Source: Mangrovivirga halotolerans (GTDB lineage Bacteria; Bacteroidota; Bacteroidia; Cytophagales; Cyclobacteriaceae). From it: a stretch of DNA of 64,000 bases. The notes beneath the pieces were generated by a model. The model was given only the letters and a program-made list of their open reading frames with translations, searched no databases and was not told where the DNA came from. Positions within the stretch are counted from its first letter, which is position 1, and each line of letters begins with the position of its first letter. Positions 17,019 through 24,457 of the stretch are shown here, piece by piece. The stretch covers positions 62,001 to 126,000 of the forward strand of contig NZ_JAPFQN010000001.1 of NCBI RefSeq assembly GCF_026241165.1, in the 5' to 3' direction. The translations under genes and the position numbers were made by a program.

Positions 17019-19076
17019 TCACCCTAATTTGGCTGTAATGTAAGCTGAAATGAATTTAAACGCTTCATCAACCATCACATCATCAATCTCGGTTTTCTTC
17101 TCTCCGGTTTTGATTTCATCTTCTTCCAACTCCTGATCCAGCATGTCTGAATTGGCTCTTTTCTTATTTTGCTCTTCTATCTCTTTCTTTCTTTCCTGTT
17201 CATTTAAAGAGATCGTAGTGCTACTTCTGATATCACGAGCTTCTTTCACGTCATTCACATAATCTTTAAGATTAGAATCAGCATTTAATCGCTTCTTAAA
17301 ATCAGATCTGTAATCACTTAAAAATCTGTCATTAATCAGAGAAACCTGCTTGTAATCTGCAGATTTTATCTCATCCCAGGGTAAACTATTTTCTAGTGAG
17401 CTTTCTCCAAATTTAGAATAGTCATACACACTTGGGAATTCAATATCAGGTATTACACCTCTGTTTTGAGTGCTGTTACCAGAAATTCTGTAGTATTTAG
17501 CCTGTGTTAATTTCAATTCACCCAGTTTGCCATCAGGGTTCTTAATAAACCTGGCAAGATCTACCACACTCTGTACCGTTCCTTTCCCATAAGTAACTTC
17601 CCCAATGATCACTCCACGCTTATAATCCTGAATCGCACCTGCAAAAATTTCAGAGGCTGAAGCACTCTCTCTGCTTGTAAGCACAGCAAGCGGCCCACCA
17701 TAAACCAATTCTTCATCGGTATCAGTACCAACTTCTACTGATCCATAACTATTTTTCACCTGTACCACAGGCCCCTTATCAATGAATAAACCAGTCAAAT
17801 TGATAGCCTCCTGTAAGGCACCTCCTCCATTTCTTCTAAGATCGATTACAATTCCATCTACATTTTTACTTTTGGCCTCCTTTATTAGTTTTTTCACATC
17901 ATTAGTGGTACTACTAATGTCCTTTTCATTATTTTGATAAGCTTTAAAGTCAAAATAAAATGCAGGTATGTCGATCAAAGCAAAATTGTATTCTTTACCC
18001 TGGGTTTTGTAGGGAATCATATCAAGCTTAGCTGATTGATCTTTTAATTTTACTTTATCACGTTCTATTGTAACAGTTTTAGCAACTGCGTTGGCACCTT
18101 CAGAGGCTGGTAATACCTTTAATCTCACTAAAGTTCCTTTTGGTCCTCTGATTAATTTTACAACCTCTTCAACCCTCCAGCCAACAACATCGACAAATGG
18201 CTCAGACTTACCCTGACCAACGGCTATGATGCGGTCGTTTGCAAAAAGTTCATCAGATTTGTCTGCAGGTCCACCGGGCACGATAGACATAACAGTTGTA
18301 TAATCATTTATAGTAGCTAATGTTGCTCCAATACCTTCTAAGCTTCGACTCATTTCAATATCAAAATTTTCCTTCGCTCTTGGAGAAAAATAATTGGTAT
18401 GCGGGTCAAAAGTTGACGTAAATGCATTAGCAAAATACTGGAAAACGTCTTGCCTGTCATATCTTAAAAAGATATTTCTCATTCTTTCGTATCTGCTAAT
18501 AAGAATTGAATCCGGAGAATCTGTTTCAGCAAGTTTTAAACTTAAATATTGACTCTTAAGAAGTTTTCTCCAGTTTTCATCAAGTTCATCTTCAGAAGTT
18601 GCCCATTTTGCATCATCCCTGTCAGCATCATAATACTCGTCTTTACTAAAATCAAATCCATTATTTATAGTTTTAATGTTTTCTTCAACGCGAGAAATCA
18701 ACTTTTCCCTGAATCTGTTAAACATCTGGAAAGGTAAGTTGAGGTTTCCCTGCATTACGAAATCATCAAAACTGAAACGGAATAAATTATATGGTTCAAG
18801 ATCCGATGCAGTAAAATACAGTTTATTTGGATCCAGTGAATTCAAATAATTATCATATATTTCTGCAGAAAGTGAATCATCGAGTTTTTCCTTTCTATAA
18901 TGATGTCTAAGTAATAAAGCAGTCATAATCTGAATTTCTTCAGACTGATCTTTAGACGGCTCTATATTAGATAATGTATCTGCAGAAACCTGAGATGCAT
19001 GGATATTACCGCTAAAAAGCAGTAATACCATAATGATTAATGCAGTTAGTTTTTTTGATATATTAAGCTCTCGCAT
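17019..19076 (-). CDS. prc: Carboxy-terminal processing (tail-specific) protease, Prc-like, S41
   Basis: The 685-residue protein has a signal peptide, an N-terminal helical domain (about 45-235), a PDZ domain (about 245-325, IGATLATINDY, IVPGGPAD) and an S41 core. The catalytic motif SASASEIFAG gives Ser473 as nucleophile, and TYGKGTVQ gives Lys498 as general base; the 25-residue spacing is the same as in E. coli Prc. A charged C-terminal domain completes the length, close to that of E. coli Prc. It acts in the periplasm, trimming or degrading proteins from unstructured C-termini, including peptidoglycan enzymes in other bacteria. It is a monocistronic unit with its own terminator. Confidence 0.95.
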   Translation of the reverse strand: MRELNISKKLTALIIMVLLLFSGNIHASQVSADTLSNIEPSKDQSEEIQIMTALLLRHHYRKEKLDDSLSAEIYDNYLNSLDPNKLYFTASDLEPYNLFRFSFDDFVMQGNLNLPFQMFNRFREKLISRVEENIKTINNGFDFSKDEYYDADRDDAKWATSEDELDENWRKLLKSQYLSLKLAETDSPDSILISRYERMRNIFLRYDRQDVFQYFANAFTSTFDPHTNYFSPRAKENFDIEMSRSLEGIGATLATINDYTTVMSIVPGGPADKSDELFANDRIIAVGQGKSEPFVDVVGWRVEEVVKLIRGPKGTLVRLKVLPASEGANAVAKTVTIERDKVKLKDQSAKLDMIPYKTQGKEYNFALIDIPAFYFDFKAYQNNEKDISSTTNDVKKLIKEAKSKNVDGIVIDLRRNGGGALQEAINLTGLFIDKGPVVQVKNSYGSVEVGTDTDEELVYGGPLAVLTSRESASASEIFAGAIQDYKRGVIIGEVTYGKGTVQSVVDLARFIKNPDGKLGELKLTQAKYYRISGNSTQNRGVIPDIEFPSVYDYSKFGESSLENSLPWDEIKSADYKQVSLINDRFLSDYRSDFKKRLNADSNLKDYVNDVKEARDIRSSTTISLNEQERKKEIEEQNKKRANSDMLDQELEEDEIKTGEKKTEIDDVMVDEAFKFISAYITAKLG

Positions 19077-19170
19077 ACTTTAAATATTGTTACTATTTTA
19101 TCAATTCAAAAAATATACCATCTTTGTTTTTCAGGCAAAATATAGTCTTTAAAGATAATTAATTGAATGC

Positions 19171-19944
19171 ATGTTTTTCATTCTTTCCAAAGTTTTCTAT
19201 TACATGATTATGCCGGTTACAATTCTGGCTATTTTAGCAATCTTATCACTATTTGTTAAACGGAAGAAGTTTAAAAAAGTGTTCATAATGTTATTTTCTT
19301 CACTTTTTTTAATATTTTCTAACCCTTTTTTAGCAAATAATGCCTTTAGAATGTGGGAGTTACCACCCGTCAAATTCACAGACCTGCAAAAGAATTACGA
19401 AATTGGAATTCTTCTTACAGGAATCACTCAATACGATACACCTACCAATGACCGTGTATATTTTAACAAAGGTGCTGACAGATTGTTACATACCATCCAA
19501 TTATATAAGGAAGGTTATATTGAAAAAATATTGGTTTCCGGTGGTGCAGGCAGTTTGGAAAATGACAAAGAATCAGAAGCATCAAAATTAAAAAGAGTTC
19601 TTTTGATGTGTGATGTACCTGAAAAAGACATTATAATTGATAGTTTATCACAAAACACAGCTCAAAACGCTATCTTTTCCACTCAAATATTAGAGAAAAA
19701 GAATATATCATCAGAAAATGCTTTACTTATTACTTCAGCTTTTCATATGAGAAGAGCAAAAGCTTGTTTTAATAAAGCCGGTGGAGAAAATATTGTTCCA
19801 TTTCCTGTAGATTATTATACTAAAGAAAATGATTGGAATCCGGATGATCTTATAATTCCAAGTGTCGACAGCATCTATTTGTGGAGTAAACTTATAAAAG
19901 AGTTTGTCGGGTATGTTGCATATTTTTTATTCGGTTATATCTAG
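19171..19944 (+). CDS. YdcF/ElyC-like DUF218 membrane protein
   Basis: The 257-residue protein has two N-terminal membrane segments (residues about 8-28 and 36-55) and then a DUF218 domain. This shows the family's typical pattern: IGILLTGITQYD, DRLLHTIQLYKEGYIEKILV, SGG, SQNTAQNAIFSTQIL, and LLITSAFHMRRAKACFNKAG. Members such as SanA, ElyC and YdcF affect envelope integrity or undecaprenyl-carrier metabolism, but the biochemical reaction is unclear. The last 53 nt overlap the 3' end of the convergent EI24 gene. Confidence 0.88.
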   Translation: MFFILSKVFYYMIMPVTILAILAILSLFVKRKKFKKVFIMLFSSLFLIFSNPFLANNAFRMWELPPVKFTDLQKNYEIGILLTGITQYDTPTNDRVYFNKGADRLLHTIQLYKEGYIEKILVSGGAGSLENDKESEASKLKRVLLMCDVPEKDIIIDSLSQNTAQNAIFSTQILEKKNISSENALLITSAFHMRRAKACFNKAGGENIVPFPVDYYTKENDWNPDDLIIPSVDSIYLWSKLIKEFVGYVAYFLFGYI

Positions 19945-20701
19945 TTCTCCGGTCTATAACATTGGCTCCATATCCAGCTGCGACAAGTGATATAGAGGGA
20001 GCAACCATGACTCCAATAACAGGTATGAATAACATTAAATTAAACATTATCCCTATACCTACCGCAAAAATCTTATATGCCCAAACAAACTTTCTACTTC
20101 CCGATGCAGATAATTCAAAATATTCATTCCTGTAATCAATAAAAGCAAAAGCCAGAAAATACGAACTTATTAAAAATGATAAAGCCGGAGTTATTACAGA
20201 CAACACCGGGAATAAAATCGTAACAAAAAATAGCACAAAGTAAAGTCCAAATTCAATTATCAAATTAATCACTGCGATAACTATCCCCCTCCATACATCA
20301 GAAAAGAAAGAAGACCATGAAAAAGGTCTTTTATATCCAGTCATATACTCCTGAAAAGAATCACTTAGCCAAACAAGGATTGGTGCATATAATATCAACA
20401 TCAGATATTTATAGAATTTTATAAACAATAAAATCACAAATATTCTGATCGAAATTAAACTCATCCAATAAACAAACCTCCCCCACCAGGAATCGTCGGG
20501 CGATAACGACAACATTCCAAAAACCCAGGTTATTACTTCATCTGCATACAAAATAGCAGCAGAAACTACTACCAGTAATAATATGAAGTTTGCTAATGCA
20601 GGAATGATCAGCCATTTTGGTTTCTTCGTAAAAACAAAATTCAAACTATAGCTATATGATTTAATAGCTACTCCTAGTTGATTAAATAATTTCCTGATCA
20701 T
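19892..20701 (-). CDS. EI24-domain (CysZ-like) membrane protein
   Basis: The 269-residue protein has a repeated hydrophobic pattern with about four to six membrane segments (ALANFILLLVVVSAAILYA, ISIRIFVILLFIKFYKYLML, FGLYFVLFFVTILFPVLSV). It contains the EI24 features, including a helical-hairpin region (YEEY-like FIDYRNEYFELSAS) near the C-terminal third. EI24/CysZ proteins include sulfate transporters, but Bacteroidota members have no tested role. The start ATGA at 20698-20701 overlaps the stop of the upstream oxidase, so the two are cotranscribed. The 3' end overlaps the convergent YdcF-like gene. Confidence 0.85.
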   Translation of the reverse strand: MIRKLFNQLGVAIKSYSYSLNFVFTKKPKWLIIPALANFILLLVVVSAAILYADEVITWVFGMLSLSPDDSWWGRFVYWMSLISIRIFVILLFIKFYKYLMLILYAPILVWLSDSFQEYMTGYKRPFSWSSFFSDVWRGIVIAVINLIIEFGLYFVLFFVTILFPVLSVITPALSFLISSYFLAFAFIDYRNEYFELSASGSRKFVWAYKIFAVGIGIMFNLMLFIPVIGVMVAPSISLVAAGYGANVIDRRTRYNRIKNMQHTRQTLL

Positions 20702-22047
20702 AAGTAAGACAGTAAACCTAAACGCTTTGAAGTTTCATTTTGTATTTTCCCTTCAGGATCCAGCTGGAGTTTCACGTTTTGCCACTCTTCCCATTGAGGA
20801 TACATTTTCCTAAAAACCTCTTTTCCAAGAAAAGCATCTTTTCCAAGATAAACCCTTCCTCCTGCCGATAAAATAAGATCATCAAGCTTTCTAATTAGTG
20901 CAGGTAATTTTTTGGAAATAGGAAAATCAATCGCAAGAGTAAACCCTTCCATTGGAAATGATAAATATTTTGATCCCTCGCCCATTTTTTTTAACACATT
21001 CAAAAAAGGAGTACAATCACTCGATGAGATCAAATTCATAGCTTCCTTGAGAATTTTATATTCATCATTCATGGGAATTACAAATTGGTATTGTATAAAT
21101 CCTCTGGTGCCATATCCTCTATTCCATTGTCCTATGGCATCTAATGGAAAGAAAAACTTATCGTAATGAGTTAACTCCGGAGCATTAGCCTGGGAATATT
21201 CTATAATTTTATTGAGAATTTGACCGGAAAGTTTATTTAAAGCAAAATTAGGTAGAAACATCGGGAGATCAAGCTTTTTTTGACTGTGAAGCTTTAAAGG
21301 ATATTTTTGTTTTCCTGAATCAATCTCCCCCAACCTTGCAATGTTCCCTAAAGACAATACTCCTTTTCCCAAGCTTTCGCCTTTAGCTAATGGATCAAAC
21401 CAAGCTACACTATATCGGTAGTTTTGGTCATATTCGCTAAAAGCATCAATCATTTCCCTGAGATTACTCACTTTCACAGCCTCAGTTTTAAAATAAGATG
21501 TCTCTATTTTTTTTAATTGAATAGTTACTGTATCTATCCATCCTAGCAAACCCAATCCTCCAAAAGCGGCGTAGAAGATCTCCTCATTTTCAGATCGGGA
21601 ACAGATTAGTCTACCCTTTTCAGGGGTTATCATAGTAAACTCAGAAACACAATTCACAAATGTACCGTCTACGTGATGTGCCTTTCCGTGGATATCATTA
21701 GCTATTGCTCCTCCAAGTGTAACAAATTTTGTTCCTGGTACGATCGGTGGAAACCATCCTTTATTAATAAAAACCTCAATTATCTCGGCAATAGAAATTC
21801 CACTTTCTGCCTTTAATAAACCCGTATCTTCATCAAATGCTATTATTCTTGACATTCTGTTTTTTAGAGTAAAGCCATTAGCTAGTACAGCCTGGTCACC
21901 ATAACTTCTCCCTAAACCTCTTACAATATTAGGTTCGTCAAAATTCAAGATACTTTCATACTGATCGATCCCGGTCAGTTGCTTAAGTTTAGTTTCTATC
22001 ATTGGGTAATTACCCCAGCCAGAAATTTTCTTTTTAAGGAAATTCAC
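20698..22047 (-). CDS. FAD-linked oxidase, DprE1-like
   Basis: The 449-residue protein has the FAD_binding_4 (VAO/PCMH) fold. The diphosphate-binding motif RGLGRSYGDQA is near residue 47, and the second flavin motif PGTKFVTLGGAIANDIHGKA is near residue 99. The C-terminal part matches the aldonolactone-oxidase/DprE1 cap in character. DprE1 oxidises decaprenyl-phosphoryl-ribose in mycobacteria; in Bacteroidota relatives the polyprenyl-phosphate sugar is not known. I see no DprE2-like reductase in the window. It overlaps the EI24 gene by 4 nt and has no signal peptide. Confidence 0.85.
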   Translation of the reverse strand: MNFLKKKISGWGNYPMIETKLKQLTGIDQYESILNFDEPNIVRGLGRSYGDQAVLANGFTLKNRMSRIIAFDEDTGLLKAESGISIAEIIEVFINKGWFPPIVPGTKFVTLGGAIANDIHGKAHHVDGTFVNCVSEFTMITPEKGRLICSRSENEEIFYAAFGGLGLLGWIDTVTIQLKKIETSYFKTEAVKVSNLREMIDAFSEYDQNYRYSVAWFDPLAKGESLGKGVLSLGNIARLGEIDSGKQKYPLKLHSQKKLDLPMFLPNFALNKLSGQILNKIIEYSQANAPELTHYDKFFFPLDAIGQWNRGYGTRGFIQYQFVIPMNDEYKILKEAMNLISSSDCTPFLNVLKKMGEGSKYLSFPMEGFTLAIDFPISKKLPALIRKLDDLILSAGGRVYLGKDAFLGKEVFRKMYPQWEEWQNVKLQLDPEGKIQNETSKRLGLLSYL

Positions 22048-22102
22048 TTTATTTGTTGTGTGGAATTAATTTACTTACCGAATGTATATTTATTTGTAAA
22101 AA

Positions 22103-22987
22103 ATGACAATAAATACTTACGATAATCCAAAAACTTATGTAGTTGGTCAATTTCAATGGCTTGAATTACCTTATTCGTTCAAGCATTTATTTAGCGACCT
22201 TGACAATGCAAATATTATATTTGTAATCACCGATTCCAAATTAACAGCAACAGCATATCATCCTTATTCAGCTCATAAAAGAAAAACACTGCTAGAAAAA
22301 GCATTTCCCGAATCATTGATTGAGATCATCCCTGATAATCCATCTGATGAAGAATGGTCTGAAGAACTTGATAGCCTGATTAATACGACTGGTGCATTGA
22401 TTGACAAAATTATTTTCATGTCTGAAGAAGGTAAAGAAGGATATACGGGAAAATATAAACAATTCACCACAGTACAGGAATTAGATAGTTCGGATGAAAT
22501 TGTATTGCCAGAAAACGAGAATGATTATCTTATCGGTGTGAGAGATGCGTTAGTAAAGCAATACCCGAAGGTATTTCCTACTGTTGATATTGCCTTATGG
22601 AAAAACCAACATACAGAATTTCTCCTCGCAAGAAAACCTCAGGAAATATGGTGGAGATTTGTCGGCGGTTTTTCTGATCCTTCCGATGAATCTTTCGAAT
22701 TTGCTGCACAAAGGGAATTAATTGAAGAAGTTGGTGAAATTAAACATGGCGAACTTAAGTACGAAGGTTCTTTTAAAGTAGATGATTGGCGATACAGGTA
22801 TGAAAGAGATAAAATTATTACTTCTTTTTATAGTTGTGAATATATCGAGGGTAATATCCATGCCCGGGATGATATAGAGGAATTAAAATGGTTTTCTCTC
22901 AATGAAATAAAAAAAATGGAGGCTGGAGATGACATAGCTCCTGAACATAAACCTCTTTTCAATTTGATTTTGAAAAAGTATCTTTGA
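22103..22987 (+). CDS. Nudix hydrolase with degenerate NadM-like nucleotidyltransferase domain
   Basis: The 294-residue protein has the two-domain layout of bifunctional NadM-Nudix proteins. The N-terminal part has TYVVGQFQWLELPYSFKHLF where active enzymes have GRFQPxHxGH, so the nucleotide-binding HxGH is missing. Later pieces (AYHPYSAHKRKTLLEKAF) still align with the xPWxxxER-type motif. The C-terminal Nudix domain is intact apart from a one-residue longer spacing: FVGGFSDPSDESFEFAAQ then RELIEEVG. Active NadM makes NAD from NMN, and its Nudix half hydrolyses ADP-ribose. Here only the hydrolase looks functional, with the first domain perhaps a nucleotide sensor. The PRPP synthetase gene follows 32 nt later. 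Confidence 0.85.
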   Translation: MTINTYDNPKTYVVGQFQWLELPYSFKHLFSDLDNANIIFVITDSKLTATAYHPYSAHKRKTLLEKAFPESLIEIIPDNPSDEEWSEELDSLINTTGALIDKIIFMSEEGKEGYTGKYKQFTTVQELDSSDEIVLPENENDYLIGVRDALVKQYPKVFPTVDIALWKNQHTEFLLARKPQEIWWRFVGGFSDPSDESFEFAAQRELIEEVGEIKHGELKYEGSFKVDDWRYRYERDKIITSFYSCEYIEGNIHARDDIEELKWFSLNEIKKMEAGDDIAPEHKPLFNLILKKYL

Positions 22988-23019
22988 TATAATTAATTAG
23001 GCGCTCAAACAATATATAA

Positions 23020-23952
23020 ATGTCTTCCAATTTTAAATTATTCTATACTTCCAATACAGAAAAGTTAGGGAAAGAAGTTGCTTCATTACTTAATGTTCCG
23101 GTTGGTAAATTTCATTCTCAAAAATTTTCTGATGGTGAAGTTTTTGTTCGGTTTGATGAATCAGTCCGAGGCCAGACGATCTTTATAATTGCCCAGGCTA
23201 ATATGCCCTATAGCAACTTATTTGAATTATTTCTTGCTGTAGATGCAGCTCGGAGAGCAAGCGTAGAAGAAATTATTTGTGTTGTCCCCTATTTACCACA
23301 TAGCAGGCAGGAAAGAAAAGACAAAGACAGAACCTCGATTGCCTCAAGGGTAGTTGCTGATTTCCTTCAGGATGTTGGAGTCAACAGGTTGATTACTATT
23401 GACCTTCATACTAACAGTATTGAAGGCTTTTATAAAATTCACGTTGATCATCTGGATACTTCAAAAGTATTTATCCCTCATATTAAAGATAATTTTAAAG
23501 ATAATTTATGCCTATGCAGTCCTGATTTTGGTGGATTAAAAAGGATTAAGAAATACAAGAATGAATTAAACAGTGATATGGCTGTTATTCATAAGGAGCG
23601 ACTTAAACCTAATCAAATATCAAACATGGAGATCCTGGGCGACGTATCAGGAAAAAATGTGGTTATAATCGATGACATGGTGGATACAGCAGGAACTTTA
23701 TGTAAGGCTGCTGACCTTATTATTAAAAGTGGTGCCCTTTCTGTTTCAGCTTATTGTACCCACGCAATATTGTCAGGAAATGCAAGAGAAAAGATTGAAA
23801 ATTCATCCTTATCAAACCTTTATGTTTGTGATACTTTCCCAAATATTGAAATTAATAATAAAATTAAGGTAATCAGCTGTGCACCTCTTCTTGCCACAGC
23901 TATCAGGCATATCAATGAAAACAAAAGTATTAAGGAATATTATGAAGGATAA
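23020..23952 (+). CDS. prs: Ribose-phosphate pyrophosphokinase, divergent type
   Basis: The 310-residue protein has both phosphoribosyltransferase-fold halves of PRPP synthetase and the PRPP-binding loop VVIIDDMVDTAGTL. The substrate-region motif ITIDLHTNSIEGFY replaces the usual MDLHADQIQGFF, and the flexible ATP-loop reads PYLPHSRQERKDKDRTS rather than PYFGWARQDRK. It converts ribose-5-phosphate and ATP to PRPP. The usual prs neighbours rplY and pth are absent; instead it follows a NadM-like Nudix gene. That suggests an accessory enzyme tied to NAD or nucleotide salvage (inference). A bidirectional terminator follows. Confidence 0.9.
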   Translation: MSSNFKLFYTSNTEKLGKEVASLLNVPVGKFHSQKFSDGEVFVRFDESVRGQTIFIIAQANMPYSNLFELFLAVDAARRASVEEIICVVPYLPHSRQERKDKDRTSIASRVVADFLQDVGVNRLITIDLHTNSIEGFYKIHVDHLDTSKVFIPHIKDNFKDNLCLCSPDFGGLKRIKKYKNELNSDMAVIHKERLKPNQISNMEILGDVSGKNVVIIDDMVDTAGTLCKAADLIIKSGALSVSAYCTHAILSGNAREKIENSSLSNLYVCDTFPNIEINNKIKVISCAPLLATAIRHINENKSIKEYYEG

Positions 23953-23979
23953 AAAAAGCCGAAATTAATCGGCTTTTTT
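23951..23979. terminator. Bidirectional intrinsic terminator
   Basis: AAAAAAAGCCGA and TCGGCTTTTTT flank a short AATTAA loop. The hairpin carries T tracts on both strands and serves the prs gene from the left and the TerB-like gene from the right. Confidence 0.9.
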
Positions 23980-24405
23980 CTATTCCTGGTATAAACTTCT
24001 TATCACTTCTTCCTTTGGCTTTCCTGCTTCAAGATCTCCACGAACTTTTAAAAGTAGATCATCTATTACTTTTGGATTAATATTCAATTTTAATGCAATC
24101 GACTTGCATAAATCTCTTTCTTCATCCTGTATCTTACCATCAGCAATAATCATTGCCACCAGATCCAAAACTTGAAGCATTTTATCATCATAACTTTTAG
24201 GAACTACAAAATCTCCTATGTGAGGATTTTCAATAAGATTTTCAAATTCAGACTTACTTATATCAAGATTTTCTGATAGCCTTTTTAATAAATCCAGCTC
24301 CTTCTTATCAATTTTCCCATCCACTAAAGCTACTAATATTAAATTCCTAAGATGGCTCTTTTTCTCTTTCGTATCATTACCAAACAATTTTTCTAAAATT
24401 CCCAT
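23980..24405 (-). CDS. TerB-like protein
   Basis: The 141-residue all-helical protein has two copies of the TerB-type acidic loop: ALVDGKIDKKELDLL (about residues 26-40) and MIIADGKIQDEERDLC (about 84-99). The TerB/DjlA N-terminal fold binds metals through such loops and is found in tellurite-resistance and stress-related proteins as well as in many single-domain cytoplasmic proteins. No other Ter genes are nearby, so tellurite resistance should not be assumed. It is a single gene ending at the shared terminator. Confidence 0.85.
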   Translation of the reverse strand: MGILEKLFGNDTKEKKSHLRNLILVALVDGKIDKKELDLLKRLSENLDISKSEFENLIENPHIGDFVVPKSYDDKMLQVLDLVAMIIADGKIQDEERDLCKSIALKLNINPKVIDDLLLKVRGDLEAGKPKEEVIRSLYQE

Positions 24406-24457
24406 AAGCTGATTAAATTCAAGTAATATAAAAGCAAGCGTGTATTATAAATAGTTC

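Noticed and set aside
23980-24405. Tellurite resistance locus
   Set aside because: A lone TerB-like domain with no TerC, TerD or TerZ genes.
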